DNA of 64,000 bases. It comes from Rhodoblastus acidophilus (GTDB lineage: Bacteria > Pseudomonadota > Alphaproteobacteria > Rhizobiales > Beijerinckiaceae). The stretch's first letter is position 1, and every line of letters starts with the position of its first letter. A program made the translations under genes and the position numbers. The stretch covers positions 1-64,000 of the forward strand of contig NZ_FYDG01000007.1 in the NCBI RefSeq assembly GCF_900187365.1. The letters are read 5' to 3'. Below the pieces are notes generated by a model. That model searched no databases. It was given only the letters and a program-made list of their open reading frames with translations, and was not told the DNA's origin. This document shows positions 1-9,723 of the stretch, in pieces.

Positions 1-1124
1 GCGTCCTTGGCCGACTGGCGCGCGATCTTCTCGGTCTGGGCGGCGTTGTCGGCGTTCTGCTTGATGTTGGCGGCCATTTCCTCCATCGCCGAGGAGGCTT
101 CCTCGGCGGCGGAGGCCTGTTCGGTCGCGCCCTGGGCGATCTGCTCGGCGGCGGCGGAGAGTTGCTGGCTGCCGGAGGAGACGTTGCCCGAAGCGCCGAT
201 GGCGTCGGTGACGACGGCGCGCAGGCGCTCGACCATCCGCGTCAGCGCATGGCCCAGCGTATCCTTGTCGGACAGCGCCTTGGGCGAAACCAGCAGGTCG
301 CCGTCGGCGATTTTGGCGGCGACGCTCGCGGTTTCGCGCAGATTGGCGGTCATGCGGCCGAGCGCGGTCATGAGATCGCCGATCTCGTCATTGGCCTTGT
401 AGCTGATATTCGTCTCCAGATCGCCGATCGCCACGGCTTCGGCGGTTTCGATGCCGCGACGCAGGCCGCGCCCGATGTTGAGCGACATCCAGATCGCCAC
501 GACAATCGCGAACAGTCCGGCGGCGGCGATGAAGGACAGCAGCACCACGCGGGAGGTTTCGTATTGCTGGTGGGTCGCCTCGGCGGTGGTCGCCATATTG
601 GCGATGGTCCGGTCCGAGAGTTTGTTGATGACGCCGATGATCTTGCCGTTGATCTCGGCGCCCTGATGAATGCTCAGGTCGGCGGCCTTGGCGTTGGATT
701 CGGAGGTGTTCTCGATGCCGAGATCCACGATCTTCTTGCGCAGCGGACGCAATTGCTCCAACAGCGGCTCGAACTCCTGCGCGCCCTTGACGATTTCGGG
801 GTCGCCGGAGGCCTTCAGCTTGCCGGAATATCCGGCCGCCTCCTCGCTAGCCTTGGACTCCTGCTTCTGGAAGCGGGCGATCTCCTCCTGGTCGGTGCTC
901 AAGATGATGTTTTTTTCAAAGCGCACGCTGTTGAGAAACGCCGTGCTCAGGCCGCGCGCATTGTTGAGGTCGGCCGCCGGGCCTTGAACCAGCTGCGCGA
1001 TCGCGCTCTGCAAGCCCGCGAGATTGGAGATGGCCAACATTCCCATGCCGCCGATCAGCGCGATGAGGAAGGCGAAGGCCAAGACGAGTTTGAGCTTGAT
1101 GGTGATGCGCATGGGCGTGCTCAT
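1..1124 (-). CDS. Methyl-accepting chemotaxis protein, 3' end beyond the window
   Basis: The reading frame starts at the ATG at 1124 (MSTPMRITIKLKLVLAFAF) and runs off the left edge, so 374 residues are visible. A first membrane segment lies at about residues 11-30 and a second at about 191-212. The roughly 160 residues between them form a helical periplasmic ligand domain with no motif I can name. A HAMP linker follows, then the start of the coiled-coil signalling domain (SSGSQQLSAAAEQIAQGATE). Such receptors control the CheA kinase. The kinase-contact tip and the C-terminus are missing, so any C-terminal add-on is unknown. It lies on the same strand as kdpD but 421 bases downstream, so it is probably a separate unit. 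Confidence 0.93.
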   Translation of the reverse strand, partial: MSTPMRITIKLKLVLAFAFLIALIGGMGMLAISNLAGLQSAIAQLVQGPAADLNNARGLSTAFLNSVRFEKNIILSTDQEEIARFQKQESKASEEAAGYSGKLKASGDPEIVKGAQEFEPLLEQLRPLRKKIVDLGIENTSESNAKAADLSIHQGAEINGKIIGVINKLSDRTIANMATTAEATHQQYETSRVVLLSFIAAAGLFAIVVAIWMSLNIGRGLRRGIETAEAVAIGDLETNISYKANDEIGDLMTALGRMTANLRETASVAAKIADGDLLVSPKALSDKDTLGHALTRMVERLRAVVTDAIGASGNVSSGSQQLSAAAEQIAQGATEQASAAEEASSAMEEMAANIKQNADNAAQTEKIARQSAKD

Positions 1125-1545
1125 GATGCGATGGAGGTGTGACCGGGTTTCAAAATTTGGGAAGGCGGACGAGGCTGATGTCGGCGCATCTGGCGCGCCG
1201 GTCGGCGGAGCCGGCCAGGTCGGCTCTTGCGTCACCGATGCTCCGTATAGTCAAGTCGTCGCCAAGGAAAACACCTGGCTTCGCACGCTGTGTACGCTTC
1301 ATGGATGGCGCCTCAAAATAAACAGGTGTATTTCATCAACTTCTTATGAATATAAGATTAAAGCGATTTCAGAACATTTAGCAAAAAACGCCGTTGAAAA
1401 AGAGGCGCGTGAAGTTATTGACGCATGAGAATGTGTAATTCTAATTCGTCATCAAGAAGTATGACGGGTCTTGAAAAGCGCAGGCGCCTGCCTTCGTCAT
1501 GACAGGAGGGATTTCGCGCGGCCTTCGCAACCTGCCGCCGGCCGC
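1125..1545. other. Intergenic gap between kdpD and the chemoreceptor; no gene seen
   Basis: The left half (1125-1310) is GC-rich and the middle (about 1310-1460) is clearly AT-rich, as expected of a promoter region for the chemoreceptor. I find no open frame with a ribosome site and no response-regulator gene. A perfect 12-base palindrome (GCAGGCGCCTGC, near 1482-1493) sits about 50 bases after the kdpD stop and might help end transcription, but it has no clear T-run. Confidence 0.5.
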
Positions 1546-4230
1546 TCATGTCTCGGGCTGCATTTTCATCCGCGCGGCGGGAAAGCGTAGGAGGATGCGG
1601 GTTCCGCGCCGGCGCGCCGCCGGGCTTTGCGCCTCGATCGTTCCGCCCATCGCCTCCACCAGCCCCTTGCAGATCGACAGGCCGAGCCCGGTTCCGGCCT
1701 TGCGGCCGTCGGAGCGGCCGCCGCGGAAGAACTTTTCGAAGATGCGGACGAGATCGGCCGGCTTCACGCCGGGACCGTCGTCGGTGACGCTGATCACCAC
1801 CTTGTCGCCCTGCTGGCGCGCGTGAATCACGGCGCCGCGTTCGCCGCCATATTTGTGGGCGTTGTCGAGCAGGTTGAACAGCACCTGCTCCAGCATCTGG
1901 GCGTCGCCCTGGATGAAGGGCAGGTCGCGCGCCACGCTGGTCTCGATCCTGAACTGCGGGAACACGCGTCGGCTGCGCTCGGCGGCGGCGCGCACACATT
2001 CCGACGTCTCGATCATGTCGCGCCGCAGTTTTAGCGCGCCCGATTCAATCCGCGACATGTCCAGCAGATTGGCGACGAAGCGCGACAGGCGCGCGGCCTC
2101 CTCCTCAATGGAGGCCAGCAGATCTTCGCGGTCTTCTTCGGGCATTTGCGCGCCGAACTGGCGCAGCGTGGTCACCGCGCCGGTGATCGAGGACAGCGGC
2201 GTGCGCAGGTCGTGCGACAGCGACGACAGCAGCGTCGTGCGCAGCTTTTCGTTGTCCTCCAGCGCGGCGGCGCGCACGGCCTCGCCGATCAGCAGCGAGC
2301 GGTCGATGGCCAGCGCCGTCTGTTCCAGCAGCGCCGTGAGTTCCCGTTCCTGTTCCGGCGCCAGCGGCGCGTCCGCGGCGAGCGGCGTGAAGCCGCAGAC
2401 GCCGACCGCCCCGCGCGGACTGAGCAGAGGCCTGAACTGCATGGCGAGATTGGGCAGCGTGTTGGTGCGCCAGCCCGAAGCCTCCTGCTTGTCGAACGCC
2501 CATTGCGCGGCGCCGACTTCGCCGGCCGACAGTTCGCGGTCCGGGGGCCAGGCCGTGCGCAACTGGAGTTCGCCGTCCTGCGGCAGCAGCAGCACGATCG
2601 ACCCGCCCTGCGTCCGGTGCAGATGAGTGGCGGAAGCCCAGAGCACGTCGTCGAGCCGCGCGGCGCCGGCCAGCTTGCGGGAAAACGCGTAAAGCGCGGC
2701 GATGGCCTCGGCGCGCCGGCTCGCCGCCGTCGCCTGATCGTGGACGCGGCCCGCCAGCGATCCCGTCGCCACCGCGACGATCAGGAACACCAGCAGCGAC
2801 AGCACCTCCTGCGGCTCGGCGACAGTAAACGTGTGGATCGGCGGAATGAAAAAGAAATTATAGGCCAGGAACGACAGGAACGAGGCGGCGACCGCCGACC
2901 AAGGGCCATAAGTCGCGGCGCAGCCGAGCACCGCCAGCAGAAACACCATGGAGAGATTGGGCAGATCGAGCGCCAGCGTCAGCGCATGGCCCACGCCCAC
3001 CGCTGCGGCGACAGCGCCGATAGCGGCGGCGAAACCGGTCCAAAGCCGCGCCGGGCGCGCGATCCTGACGACGCGTTTCCTCGGCGGCGGTTCGGGCGCG
3101 CCCAGCGTGTAAAGCGCGATGTCCGGCGCCTGCGCCGCCAGCGTGGCGACGAAACCGGAGCCGGTCAGCCGCCGCCACAGGGTTTCGCGCGGGCGGCCGA
3201 CCACGATCTGCGTGACGTTCTCGCGTCGGGCCAGCCGCAGGATTTCGCCGATGCGGTCGGCGGCCGTCAGCCGCCGCGTTTCCGCGCCGAGCCGCTCCGC
3301 CAGATGCAGCGCGGAATCGAGCCGTTTCAGGCGAACAGGGTCGCTTTCCTGATGGCCGGGGCGTTCGGCGTGGACGACGATCCAGGCGGCGTTGAGCCGC
3401 GTCGCCAGCCGGCTTGCGGCGCGGACCAGCTTTTCGGCGCCGGCGTCGGCGTCGAGGCACACCAGCAGGTAATCCGATGTTTCCCAAGGGCCTTCGATGG
3501 CGTTCTGGCGCAGGTAATCGACCATCTGGTCGTCCACCCGGTCGGCCGTGCGGCGCAGCGCCAGTTCGCGCAGCGCGGTGAGATTGCCGGGGGTGAAAAA
3601 CTTTTGCGTCGCGCGCTTGGCCGTCTCCGGCAGATAGACCTTGCCTTCGCGCAGACGCTCGATCAGCTCCGCGGGGGTGATGTCCACCAGCACCACATCC
3701 TGCGCCTTTTGCAGCACGCCGTCGGGCACGGTTTCGCGCACGGTGACGCCGGTGACGCGGCTGACGACGTCGGCGAGGCTTTCGAGATGCTGGATGTTGA
3801 GCGCAGTCCAGACGTCGATGCCGGCGTCGAGCAAATCCTCGACATCCTGCCAGCGTTTGGGATGACGGCTGTCGGGCGCGTTGCTGTGGGCGAGCTCGTC
3901 GACCACGATCAGTTTCGGCCGGCGCGCCAGCGCGGAATCGAGATCGAATTCCTCGATCGTGCGCCCGCGATAGGCGATCTCGCGGCGGGGCAGAACGTCG
4001 AGCCCTTCGACCAGCGCCGCCGTCTCCGCGCGGCCATGGGTTTCGACGAGGCCGATCAGAACGTCGACGCCCTCCGCCTTGAGGCGGCGGGCGTTCTGCA
4101 ACATCGCATAGGTCTTGCCGACGCCCGGCGCGGCGCCCAGAAACACTTTTAGGCGCCCCCGCCGCCCCTCATCCGCCAGCGCCAGCAGCGCGTCGGGGTC
4201 GGGGCGGCGGTCGCTTGCGTTTTCGCTCAT
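1546..4230 (-). CDS. kdpD: KdpD, potassium-responsive sensor histidine kinase
   Basis: The 894-residue protein has the full KdpD layout. The N-terminal KdpD domain carries a Walker A (GAAPGVGKT, about residues 32-40). A universal-stress-protein-like domain follows, then four short membrane segments at about 400-500 (DUF4118), a GAF-like region, a HisKA box (SSLSHDLRTPLSSITGA) and an ATPase domain (NLLDNAHKYG; GTGLGLSICKGLVEAMGG). The length fits the E. coli protein (894 residues). The family phosphorylates KdpE to switch on kdpFABC at low potassium or high osmolarity. It starts 3 bases after the kdpC stop and closes the operon. No kdpE follows it, which is unusual. Confidence 0.97.
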   Translation of the reverse strand: MSENASDRRPDPDALLALADEGRRGRLKVFLGAAPGVGKTYAMLQNARRLKAEGVDVLIGLVETHGRAETAALVEGLDVLPRREIAYRGRTIEEFDLDSALARRPKLIVVDELAHSNAPDSRHPKRWQDVEDLLDAGIDVWTALNIQHLESLADVVSRVTGVTVRETVPDGVLQKAQDVVLVDITPAELIERLREGKVYLPETAKRATQKFFTPGNLTALRELALRRTADRVDDQMVDYLRQNAIEGPWETSDYLLVCLDADAGAEKLVRAASRLATRLNAAWIVVHAERPGHQESDPVRLKRLDSALHLAERLGAETRRLTAADRIGEILRLARRENVTQIVVGRPRETLWRRLTGSGFVATLAAQAPDIALYTLGAPEPPPRKRVVRIARPARLWTGFAAAIGAVAAAVGVGHALTLALDLPNLSMVFLLAVLGCAATYGPWSAVAASFLSFLAYNFFFIPPIHTFTVAEPQEVLSLLVFLIVAVATGSLAGRVHDQATAASRRAEAIAALYAFSRKLAGAARLDDVLWASATHLHRTQGGSIVLLLPQDGELQLRTAWPPDRELSAGEVGAAQWAFDKQEASGWRTNTLPNLAMQFRPLLSPRGAVGVCGFTPLAADAPLAPEQERELTALLEQTALAIDRSLLIGEAVRAAALEDNEKLRTTLLSSLSHDLRTPLSSITGAVTTLRQFGAQMPEEDREDLLASIEEEAARLSRFVANLLDMSRIESGALKLRRDMIETSECVRAAAERSRRVFPQFRIETSVARDLPFIQGDAQMLEQVLFNLLDNAHKYGGERGAVIHARQQGDKVVISVTDDGPGVKPADLVRIFEKFFRGGRSDGRKAGTGLGLSICKGLVEAMGGTIEAQSPAARRRGTRILLRFPAARMKMQPET

Positions 4231-4233
4231 GCG

Positions 4234-4839
4234 TTACTGTCGCGCATGAAACGCGTCGAGGGCGATGTTGAGCGCGAGCACATTGACGCGCGGTTCGCCG
4301 ATCAGGCCGAGCCAGCGGCGCTTGGTCTGCGCCGTGACCAGCGCGCGCAGTTTGGCCGCGTCCAGGCCCCGCGCCTCGGCGACGCGCGGAATCTGCGCCA
4401 GCGCGTATGCGGGCGAGATGTCGGGGTCGAGGCCCGAAGCCGACGTCGTCAGCGCGTCGGCGGGCAGGGGCGAGGTCCAGCCTTCGGCGGTCTTGGCCTC
4501 CGCCGCCGCCTTGACCCGCTCGACAAGAGTTTTCGAGGTCGGGCCGAGATTGGAGCCGGCTGAGTTGGCGGCGTTATAGGGCGCGTCGACCGTCTTGCCG
4601 GCATCGTTCGGGTCGGGCGCGGTCGTCGCCGAGGGGCGCGGGTGGAAATAGACGTCGGAGGCGAAGTTCTGGCCGATCAGCCGGGAGCCGACGATTTTGC
4701 CGTCTTGGACGATCAGGCTGCCGCCGGCCTGTTGCGGAAAGATCGCGGCGGCGACGCCGGTCAGCGCCAGCGGATAGACGATCCCGGTCAGCGCCGTGAA
4801 CAGCAGCAGCAGGACCAGAGCGGGACGGAGATGCGACAT
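4234..4839 (-). CDS. kdpC: KdpC, potassium-transporting ATPase subunit C
   Basis: About 201 residues, with one N-terminal membrane helix (LVLLLLFTALTGIVYPLAL) and the family motifs GSRLIGQNF, YFHPRPSA, NSAGSNLGPTS, SASGLDPDISPAYA and NVLALNIAL. KdpC joins KdpA and KdpB in the membrane complex and raises ATP affinity of KdpB. I chose the ATG at 4839 because GAGGAGA lies 6 bases before it. An in-frame start 15 bases upstream has no such site and would overlap kdpB. It lies between kdpB and kdpD in the usual operon order. Confidence 0.96.
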   Translation of the reverse strand: MSHLRPALVLLLLFTALTGIVYPLALTGVAAAIFPQQAGGSLIVQDGKIVGSRLIGQNFASDVYFHPRPSATTAPDPNDAGKTVDAPYNAANSAGSNLGPTSKTLVERVKAAAEAKTAEGWTSPLPADALTTSASGLDPDISPAYALAQIPRVAEARGLDAAKLRALVTAQTKRRWLGLIGEPRVNVLALNIALDAFHARQ

Positions 4840-4850
4840 GGAGAGTCTCC

Positions 4851-6974
4851 TCAAGCCAGATGCAGCGCCGCCACGGCGACGTCGATCAATTTGATGCCGA
4901 CGAACGGCGCGAGCAGGCCGCCGAGGCCATAGACCAGCAGATTGCGCCGCAGCAGCGCCGCCGCGCCGACCGCGCGATAGGTCACGCCCTTCAGCGCCAG
5001 CGGGATCAGCGCGACGATGATCACGGCGTTGAAGATCACCGCCGACAGGATGGCCGATTGCGGCGAGGCCAGATGCATCACGTTGAGCGCGCTCAGGCTC
5101 GGATAGGCCGTGACGAACAAAGCCGGCAGGATGGCGAAATATTTGGCGACGTCGTTGGCGATGGAGAAGGTGGTGAGCGATCCCCGCGTCATCAAAAGCT
5201 GTTTGCCGATCTCCACCACCTCGATCAGCTTGGTCGGGTCGCTGTCGAGATCGACCATGTTGCCGGCCTCGCGCGCGGCCTGCGTCCCCGTCTGCATGGC
5301 GACGCCGACATCGGCCTGGGCGAGGGCGGGCGCGTCATTGGTGCCGTCGCCGCACATGGCGACGAGGCGGCCGCCGGATTGCTCCTTTCTGATGAACTTC
5401 AGCTTGTCCTCGGGCGTGGCTTCGGCGAGGAAATCGTCGACGCCGGCTTCGGTGGCGATGGCGGCGGCGGTGAGCGGGTTGTCGCCGGTGATCATCACCG
5501 TCTTGATGCCCATGGCGCGCAATTCGGCGAAACGCGCCTTGATGCCGGGCTTGACCACGTCCTTGAGGTGGATCAGGCCGAGCAATTCGCTTGCGTGCAT
5601 CGCGACGGCGTCGGCGCCGGCGGCGCGGGTCTGCAACGCGCGGGTTTCGACCACCGCCAGCGGCGTGCCGCCGGCGCGGCTGATGCGGTCGACGGCGGCG
5701 CGGAATTCCGGCGGCGCCTCGTCGGGCGCGAGGCGGGCGAATTTGAGCGCCGAATCCACCGCGCCCTTGCGCAGGCGGCGGCTGGAAAAATCCACGCCGG
5801 ACAGGCGGGTGTGGGCGGCGAAGGGCACGATGTCCGGCGCGTCGCCGGACAGGTCGGGGTCGGCGAGGCCGAAGTTCGCCTTGGCCAGAGCGACGATGGA
5901 GCGGCCCTCCGGCGTCTCGTCGGACAGGCTGGCGAGCAGCGCCGCTTCCGCCAGGCGCCGGGGATCGACGCCGGGCAGGGCGATGAATTCCGCCGCCATG
6001 CGGTTGCCGAACGTGATGGTGCCGGTCTTGTCGAGCAGCAGCGTATCGACGTCGCCCGCCGCCTCGACGGCGCGGCCGGAGGTCGCCAGCACGTTGAAGC
6101 GCACGAGGCGGTTCATCCCGGCGATGCCAATGGCGGAGAGCAGGCCGCCGATGGTGGTGGGGATCAGCGTGACCAGCAGCGCCACCAGCACCACCACGGA
6201 GGGAACGGCGCCGGAATAGGTCGCGAGGCCGTAGAGCGTGACCACGGCGATCAGGAAGATCAGCGTCAGGCCCGCCAGCAGCACCGACAGCGCCAGTTCG
6301 TTCGGCGTCTTCTGCCGCTCCGCGCCCTCGACCAAAGCGATCATGCGATCGACGAAAGTTTCGCCGGGCTGCGCGGTGACGCGCAGCTTGATCCAGTCGG
6401 ACAGGACGGTGGTGCCGCCGGTCACCGCCGAGCGGTCGCCGCCGGCCTCGCGGATCACCGGGGCGGATTCGCCGGTGATGGCGCTTTCGTTGACCGAGGC
6501 CATGCCCTCGACGATCTCGCCGTCGGAGGGAATGACGTCGCCGGCCTCCACCAGCACGACGTCGCCGGGACGCAGGCTGAGCGCGCTGACGATTTCCACC
6601 ACGCCGTCGAGATGGTCGCGGCCCTGCGGGTCGATCAGCCGCTTCGCCATCGTGTCGCTGCGGGTGGCGCGCAGGCTCGCCGCCTGCGCCTTGCCGCGTC
6701 CTTCGGCGAGCGCTTCGGCGAAAGTGGCGAACAGCACGGTGAACCACAGCCATGCGGCGATCTGGCCCGAAAAGAACGACGGGCCGGCGCCGCCCCACAG
6801 GCTGTCGCGCAGCGCCAGTATGGTGACCAGCGCGGCGACGACTTCGGTGACGAAGATGACGGGATTGCGCATGAGTTGCGCGGGATTCAGCTTTTTCACG
6901 GCCACGCCGGCCGCCTCGATGATCAAGGCGGGATCGAGCAGGGCGCGCGCGCGGGCTTCGGATTTCATAGACAT
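4851..6974 (-). CDS. kdpB: KdpB, P-type potassium-transporting ATPase catalytic subunit
   Basis: The 707-residue protein has the P-type ATPase hallmarks: TGES in the actuator domain ([10 protein letters not shown]), the phosphorylation loop [22 protein letters not shown], and the hinge motif [20 protein letters not shown]. It hydrolyses ATP to drive potassium import through KdpA. The ATG at 6974 is preceded by AAGGAG with 6 bases of spacing. The open frame continues far upstream, but that part is antisense-like sequence over kdpA and is not real. The gap to kdpA (6975-7042) carries a palindromic repeat described separately. Confidence 0.97.
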   Translation of the reverse strand: MSMKSEARARALLDPALIIEAAGVAVKKLNPAQLMRNPVIFVTEVVAALVTILALRDSLWGGAGPSFFSGQIAAWLWFTVLFATFAEALAEGRGKAQAASLRATRSDTMAKRLIDPQGRDHLDGVVEIVSALSLRPGDVVLVEAGDVIPSDGEIVEGMASVNESAITGESAPVIREAGGDRSAVTGGTTVLSDWIKLRVTAQPGETFVDRMIALVEGAERQKTPNELALSVLLAGLTLIFLIAVVTLYGLATYSGAVPSVVVLVALLVTLIPTTIGGLLSAIGIAGMNRLVRFNVLATSGRAVEAAGDVDTLLLDKTGTITFGNRMAAEFIALPGVDPRRLAEAALLASLSDETPEGRSIVALAKANFGLADPDLSGDAPDIVPFAAHTRLSGVDFSSRRLRKGAVDSALKFARLAPDEAPPEFRAAVDRISRAGGTPLAVVETRALQTRAAGADAVAMHASELLGLIHLKDVVKPGIKARFAELRAMGIKTVMITGDNPLTAAAIATEAGVDDFLAEATPEDKLKFIRKEQSGGRLVAMCGDGTNDAPALAQADVGVAMQTGTQAAREAGNMVDLDSDPTKLIEVVEIGKQLLMTRGSLTTFSIANDVAKYFAILPALFVTAYPSLSALNVMHLASPQSAILSAVIFNAVIIVALIPLALKGVTYRAVGAAALLRRNLLVYGLGGLLAPFVGIKLIDVAVAALHLA

Positions 6975-6991
6975 CGGAGGCTCCTTGCAGA

Positions 6992-7035
6992 GCATTTTCG
7001 AGCGAAGTGGATTCCGGTTCGCGTGAAGAAAATGC
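6992..7035. repeat. Intergenic palindromic repeat between kdpA and kdpB
   Basis: The outer arms are perfect 8-mers (GCATTTTC at 6992-6999 and GAAAATGC at 7028-7035). Inner arms GCGAA (7002-7006) and TTCGC (7018-7022) make a second stacked stem. From memory, very similar elements are common between genes of Rhizobiales genomes. It sits in the 68-base space between the kdpA stop and the kdpB start, so its hairpin would be in the operon messenger. Confidence 0.7.
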
Positions 7036-7042
7036 GTGACGC

Positions 7043-8752
7043 TTAGAAAGTCTTGCCGGCGAGCATCAGGACGTGCTCGACGATCGGGCCGAGGGCGAGC
7101 GCGGGGAAGAATTGCAGGCCGCCGACGATGAGGATGATTCCGATCAGCAGGCCGACGAACAGCAGGCCGTCGGTCGGGAACGTGCCTGCGCTCGGGGCGC
7201 CCTTCTTCTTGGCGGCGAGCGAGCCGGCCATGGCCATCACCGGGACCGCATAGCCGAAGCGGCCGAGGACCATGGCGATGGCGGTGGTGGTGTTCCACCA
7301 CGGCGTGTTGGCGCTGAGCCCGGCGAAGGCGGAGCCGTTGTTGCCGGCCGCCGAGGTGTAGGCGTAGAGCATTTCCGACAGGCCGTGCGGGCCGGAATTG
7401 GCCAGACTCGCCAGCCCCGCCGGCAGCACGGCCGCGACCGAGGTGAAGCCGAGGATCGCCAGCGGCAGGATCAGCACCGCCAGCATGGCCAGCTTGATCT
7501 CGCGCGCCTCGATCTTCTTGCCCAGAAATTCCGGCGTGCGCCCGACCATCAGCCCGGCGATGAACACGCTGAGCACGGCGAACGCCAGAAGGCCATAGAG
7601 GCCCGATCCGACGCCGCCCGGCAGCACCTCGCCAAGCTGGATCAGGAACAGCGGAACCAGGCCGCCGAGGGGGGTGAGGGAATCGTGCATGGCGTTGACG
7701 GCGCCGCAGGACAGGCCCGTGGTGACCGCGACATAGAGGGCGGTGAGCGCCTGGCCGAAGCGGATCTCCTTGCCTTCGAGATTGCCCTGCGCCGGATCGA
7801 GGCCGAGCGCGGTCAGCAGCGGATCGCCCGCGGTTTCCGACGCATAGACCAGCGCCACGCCACACAGCAGGAGGGCGCCGACGGCGCCGAACAGCGCCCA
7901 GCCCTGGCGCTCGGACCCGACCATCTCGCCGAACATGATCAGCAGAGCGGCGGAGACGGTGAGCATCGACCAGATTTGCAGGATGTTGGCGAAGGCGTTG
8001 GGATTTTCAAACGGGTGCGCGGCGTTGACGTTGAAGAAGCCGCCGCCGTTGGTGCCCAGTTGCTTGATCGCCTCCTGGCTGGCGACCGGCCCCAGCGCGA
8101 GGGTCTGTTTCGCGCCTTCGAGCGTGGTGGCGTCCACCGAACCCGCCAGCGTTTGCGGCGCGCCGGCGGCGACGAAGCCGAGCGCGACGACGATCGAAAG
8201 CGGCAGCAGGACATAGAGGGTGGCGCGGGTGAGATCGACCCAGAAATTGCCGATGGTCGTCGCCCCGCCGCGCGCGAAGGCGCGGGTGACGGCGAGCGCC
8301 AGCGCGATGCCGGTCGCGGCCGACAGGAAGTTGTGCACGGCGAGGCCGGCCATTTGCGAGAAGGCGCTCATGGTGGTTTCGCCGCCATAGGCCTGCCAGT
8401 TGGTGTTGGTCAGGAAGCTGATCGCGGTGTTGAAGGCGAGGTCCGGCGCCACGCCGTCGAACCCCTGCGGGTTGAGCGGCAGATAAGCTTGCAGCCGCAG
8501 GATCGCGTAGAGCGAGACGAAGCCGAGCGCCGAAAAGGTCAGCATGGCCAGGGTGTAGGCGAGCCAGCCCTGTTCCTTGTCGGGCGCGACGCCGGCGAGC
8601 CGATAAAAACCGCGCTCCACCGGCCCGAGCGCGAGCGAGGCCGGCGTGCGGCGTCCCTCGAACACGGCGGCCATGTAGAGGCCGAGCGGCCGGACCGCGA
8701 CGAGCACGAGGCCGAGGACGAGGCCGATTTGCAGCCATCCATTGAGTGTCAT
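7043..8752 (-). CDS. kdpA: KdpA, potassium-transporting ATPase channel subunit
   Basis: A 569-residue membrane protein with about ten hydrophobic segments. The four pore-loop signatures that form the potassium selectivity filter are visible in order: [31 protein letters not shown] and [12 protein letters not shown]. KdpA belongs to the superfamily of potassium transporters and takes potassium from the periplasm, while KdpB powers the transfer. Length matches the family (about 557 in E. coli). It is preceded by kdpF and followed by kdpB on the same strand. Confidence 0.97.
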   Translation of the reverse strand: MTLNGWLQIGLVLGLVLVAVRPLGLYMAAVFEGRRTPASLALGPVERGFYRLAGVAPDKEQGWLAYTLAMLTFSALGFVSLYAILRLQAYLPLNPQGFDGVAPDLAFNTAISFLTNTNWQAYGGETTMSAFSQMAGLAVHNFLSAATGIALALAVTRAFARGGATTIGNFWVDLTRATLYVLLPLSIVVALGFVAAGAPQTLAGSVDATTLEGAKQTLALGPVASQEAIKQLGTNGGGFFNVNAAHPFENPNAFANILQIWSMLTVSAALLIMFGEMVGSERQGWALFGAVGALLLCGVALVYASETAGDPLLTALGLDPAQGNLEGKEIRFGQALTALYVAVTTGLSCGAVNAMHDSLTPLGGLVPLFLIQLGEVLPGGVGSGLYGLLAFAVLSVFIAGLMVGRTPEFLGKKIEAREIKLAMLAVLILPLAILGFTSVAAVLPAGLASLANSGPHGLSEMLYAYTSAAGNNGSAFAGLSANTPWWNTTTAIAMVLGRFGYAVPVMAMAGSLAAKKKGAPSAGTFPTDGLLFVGLLIGIILIVGGLQFFPALALGPIVEHVLMLAGKTF

Positions 8753-8767
8753 GGGATTGCTCCTGCG

Positions 8768-8854
8768 TCAGAAGCGTTCGGGCTTGAGCAGCGCGACCAC
8801 GAGGTACGCGCCAAGGGCGAGGGCGACGAGAAGACCGGCGATCGAATCGAACAT
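8768..8854 (-). CDS. kdpF: KdpF, small stabilising subunit of the Kdp complex
   Basis: A 28-residue open frame beginning MFDSIAGLLV and ending LLKPERF, almost entirely one membrane helix. Position directly upstream of kdpA (16 bases), length and the C-terminal KPERF ending are those of KdpF, which stabilises KdpABC in the membrane. The gene is too short for most automatic gene callers. Confidence 0.9.
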   Translation of the reverse strand: MFDSIAGLLVALALGAYLVVALLKPERF

Positions 8855-8865
8855 GATCGCCTCCG

Positions 8866-8949
8866 TCACGCGTGGGTCAGGGCGCGCGCGTAGAGCGCCG
8901 TCAGGCCGATCAGGGCGAGGCCCAACGAGATGAAAATGACGTCCGACAT
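8866..8949 (-). CDS. Small membrane protein upstream of kdpF
   Basis: A 27-residue open frame (MSDVIFISLGLALIGLTALY, then ARALTHA) with a single membrane helix, 11 bases upstream of kdpF on the same strand. Small proteins of this form (an acidic start, one helix, then a short basic tail after LY-AR) are often found just before kdpF in proteobacterial and actinobacterial kdp operons. The role is unknown. Co-transcription with kdp is inferred from spacing. It could be a leader peptide rather than a functional subunit. Confidence 0.7.
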   Translation of the reverse strand: MSDVIFISLGLALIGLTALYARALTHA

Positions 8950-9081
8950 GAATTTCGCTCCGTTGCGGGGTCTATGGAGCGAAGATTGCCGCAAGGCCGC
9001 GTAAGGCTTCCATTCGGAAGGCGGCCGGCGGTCATAAGGAAAATGTAAAGACGCGCCCGGCGAGCTTGTCGCCGGAATGAA

Positions 9082-9639
9082 TCAGGCGCCGGCGGGTTCG
9101 GCGCGGCGCGACATCTGGTAGAGAACAATGGCGGCGGCCGTGGAAATGTTGAGCGAATTGGCCATGCCGCGCATCGGAATTTCAATCGCGGCGTCGGCGA
9201 GATCGACGACCTCCTGGGAGACGCCGTCGAACTCGCCGCCCAGCACGAGGCACAGGGGAAATTTCGGCGCGAACGCCTCCGGCGCAATGCTGTTCGACGC
9301 CAACTCGACGACGGCGATCTGGTATCCCTCAGCCTTGGCCTGGAGGACGGCCTCGACAGCCGAGGGCGCTTGCGACCAGGGCGTCCAATGCTGGGTTCCG
9401 CACGCGGCCTGGCCCAGATTGCGCTTGGTCAAATCGACCGCGACGCCGGTGACCACCAGCCGCTCGGCGAGCATCGCGTCGCACAGCCGAAACATCGCGC
9501 CGATGTTATACGCCTGCGTCACCCGGTCGAGCACCACGCGAATCGGCAGGCGCGGTTGGGCGGCGAAGCTGGCGCGGTCGCATTTCGACCGGCGCAACTC
9601 CGCCGTGGTCGAAACAATGGGCCTGGCTTCTGTGTTCAT
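9082..9639 (-). CDS. TrmH-family (SPOUT) RNA 2'-O-methyltransferase
   Basis: A 185-residue protein with the three SpoU motifs: NIGAMFRLCDA (motif 1, about residues 45-55), LVLGGEFDGVS (motif 2, about 131-141) and IPMRGMANSLNISTAAAIVLYQ-like sequence (motif 3, near 154-175). These form the trefoil knot that binds S-adenosylmethionine. The family methylates ribose 2'-OH in tRNA or rRNA. Which RNA is modified cannot be told from sequence. There is no extra N-terminal substrate-binding domain, so it resembles the short tRNA-type members. The gap to the kdp genes is 132 bases, and it is probably transcribed on its own. Confidence 0.88.
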   Translation of the reverse strand: MNTEARPIVSTTAELRRSKCDRASFAAQPRLPIRVVLDRVTQAYNIGAMFRLCDAMLAERLVVTGVAVDLTKRNLGQAACGTQHWTPWSQAPSAVEAVLQAKAEGYQIAVVELASNSIAPEAFAPKFPLCLVLGGEFDGVSQEVVDLADAAIEIPMRGMANSLNISTAAAIVLYQMSRRAEPAGA

Positions 9640-9723
9640 GGCGCCGCTCGTCCAAATCGTGGAAGGAGGATCGGCGACGCCTACGCCATGCCGGCGCGAA
9701 TGTCACGGCGCGCCCGCCGGACC

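Noticed and set aside
1024-1428. A 134-residue + strand frame in the gap before the chemoreceptor
   Set aside because: It overlaps the chemoreceptor gene antisense, has no ribosome site and no recognisable domain. The AT-rich end looks like promoter DNA.
1125-1545. A possible degenerate kdpE remnant
   Set aside because: I looked for receiver motifs (acidic pair, phosphoacceptor, TA, KP) in all frames and saw none.
4860-8893. Very long open frames on the + strand opposite the kdp genes
   Set aside because: They are Arg/Gln/Asp/Gly-rich, have no ribosome sites or recognisable motifs, and mirror real genes with strong family signatures. They are a GC-bias artefact.
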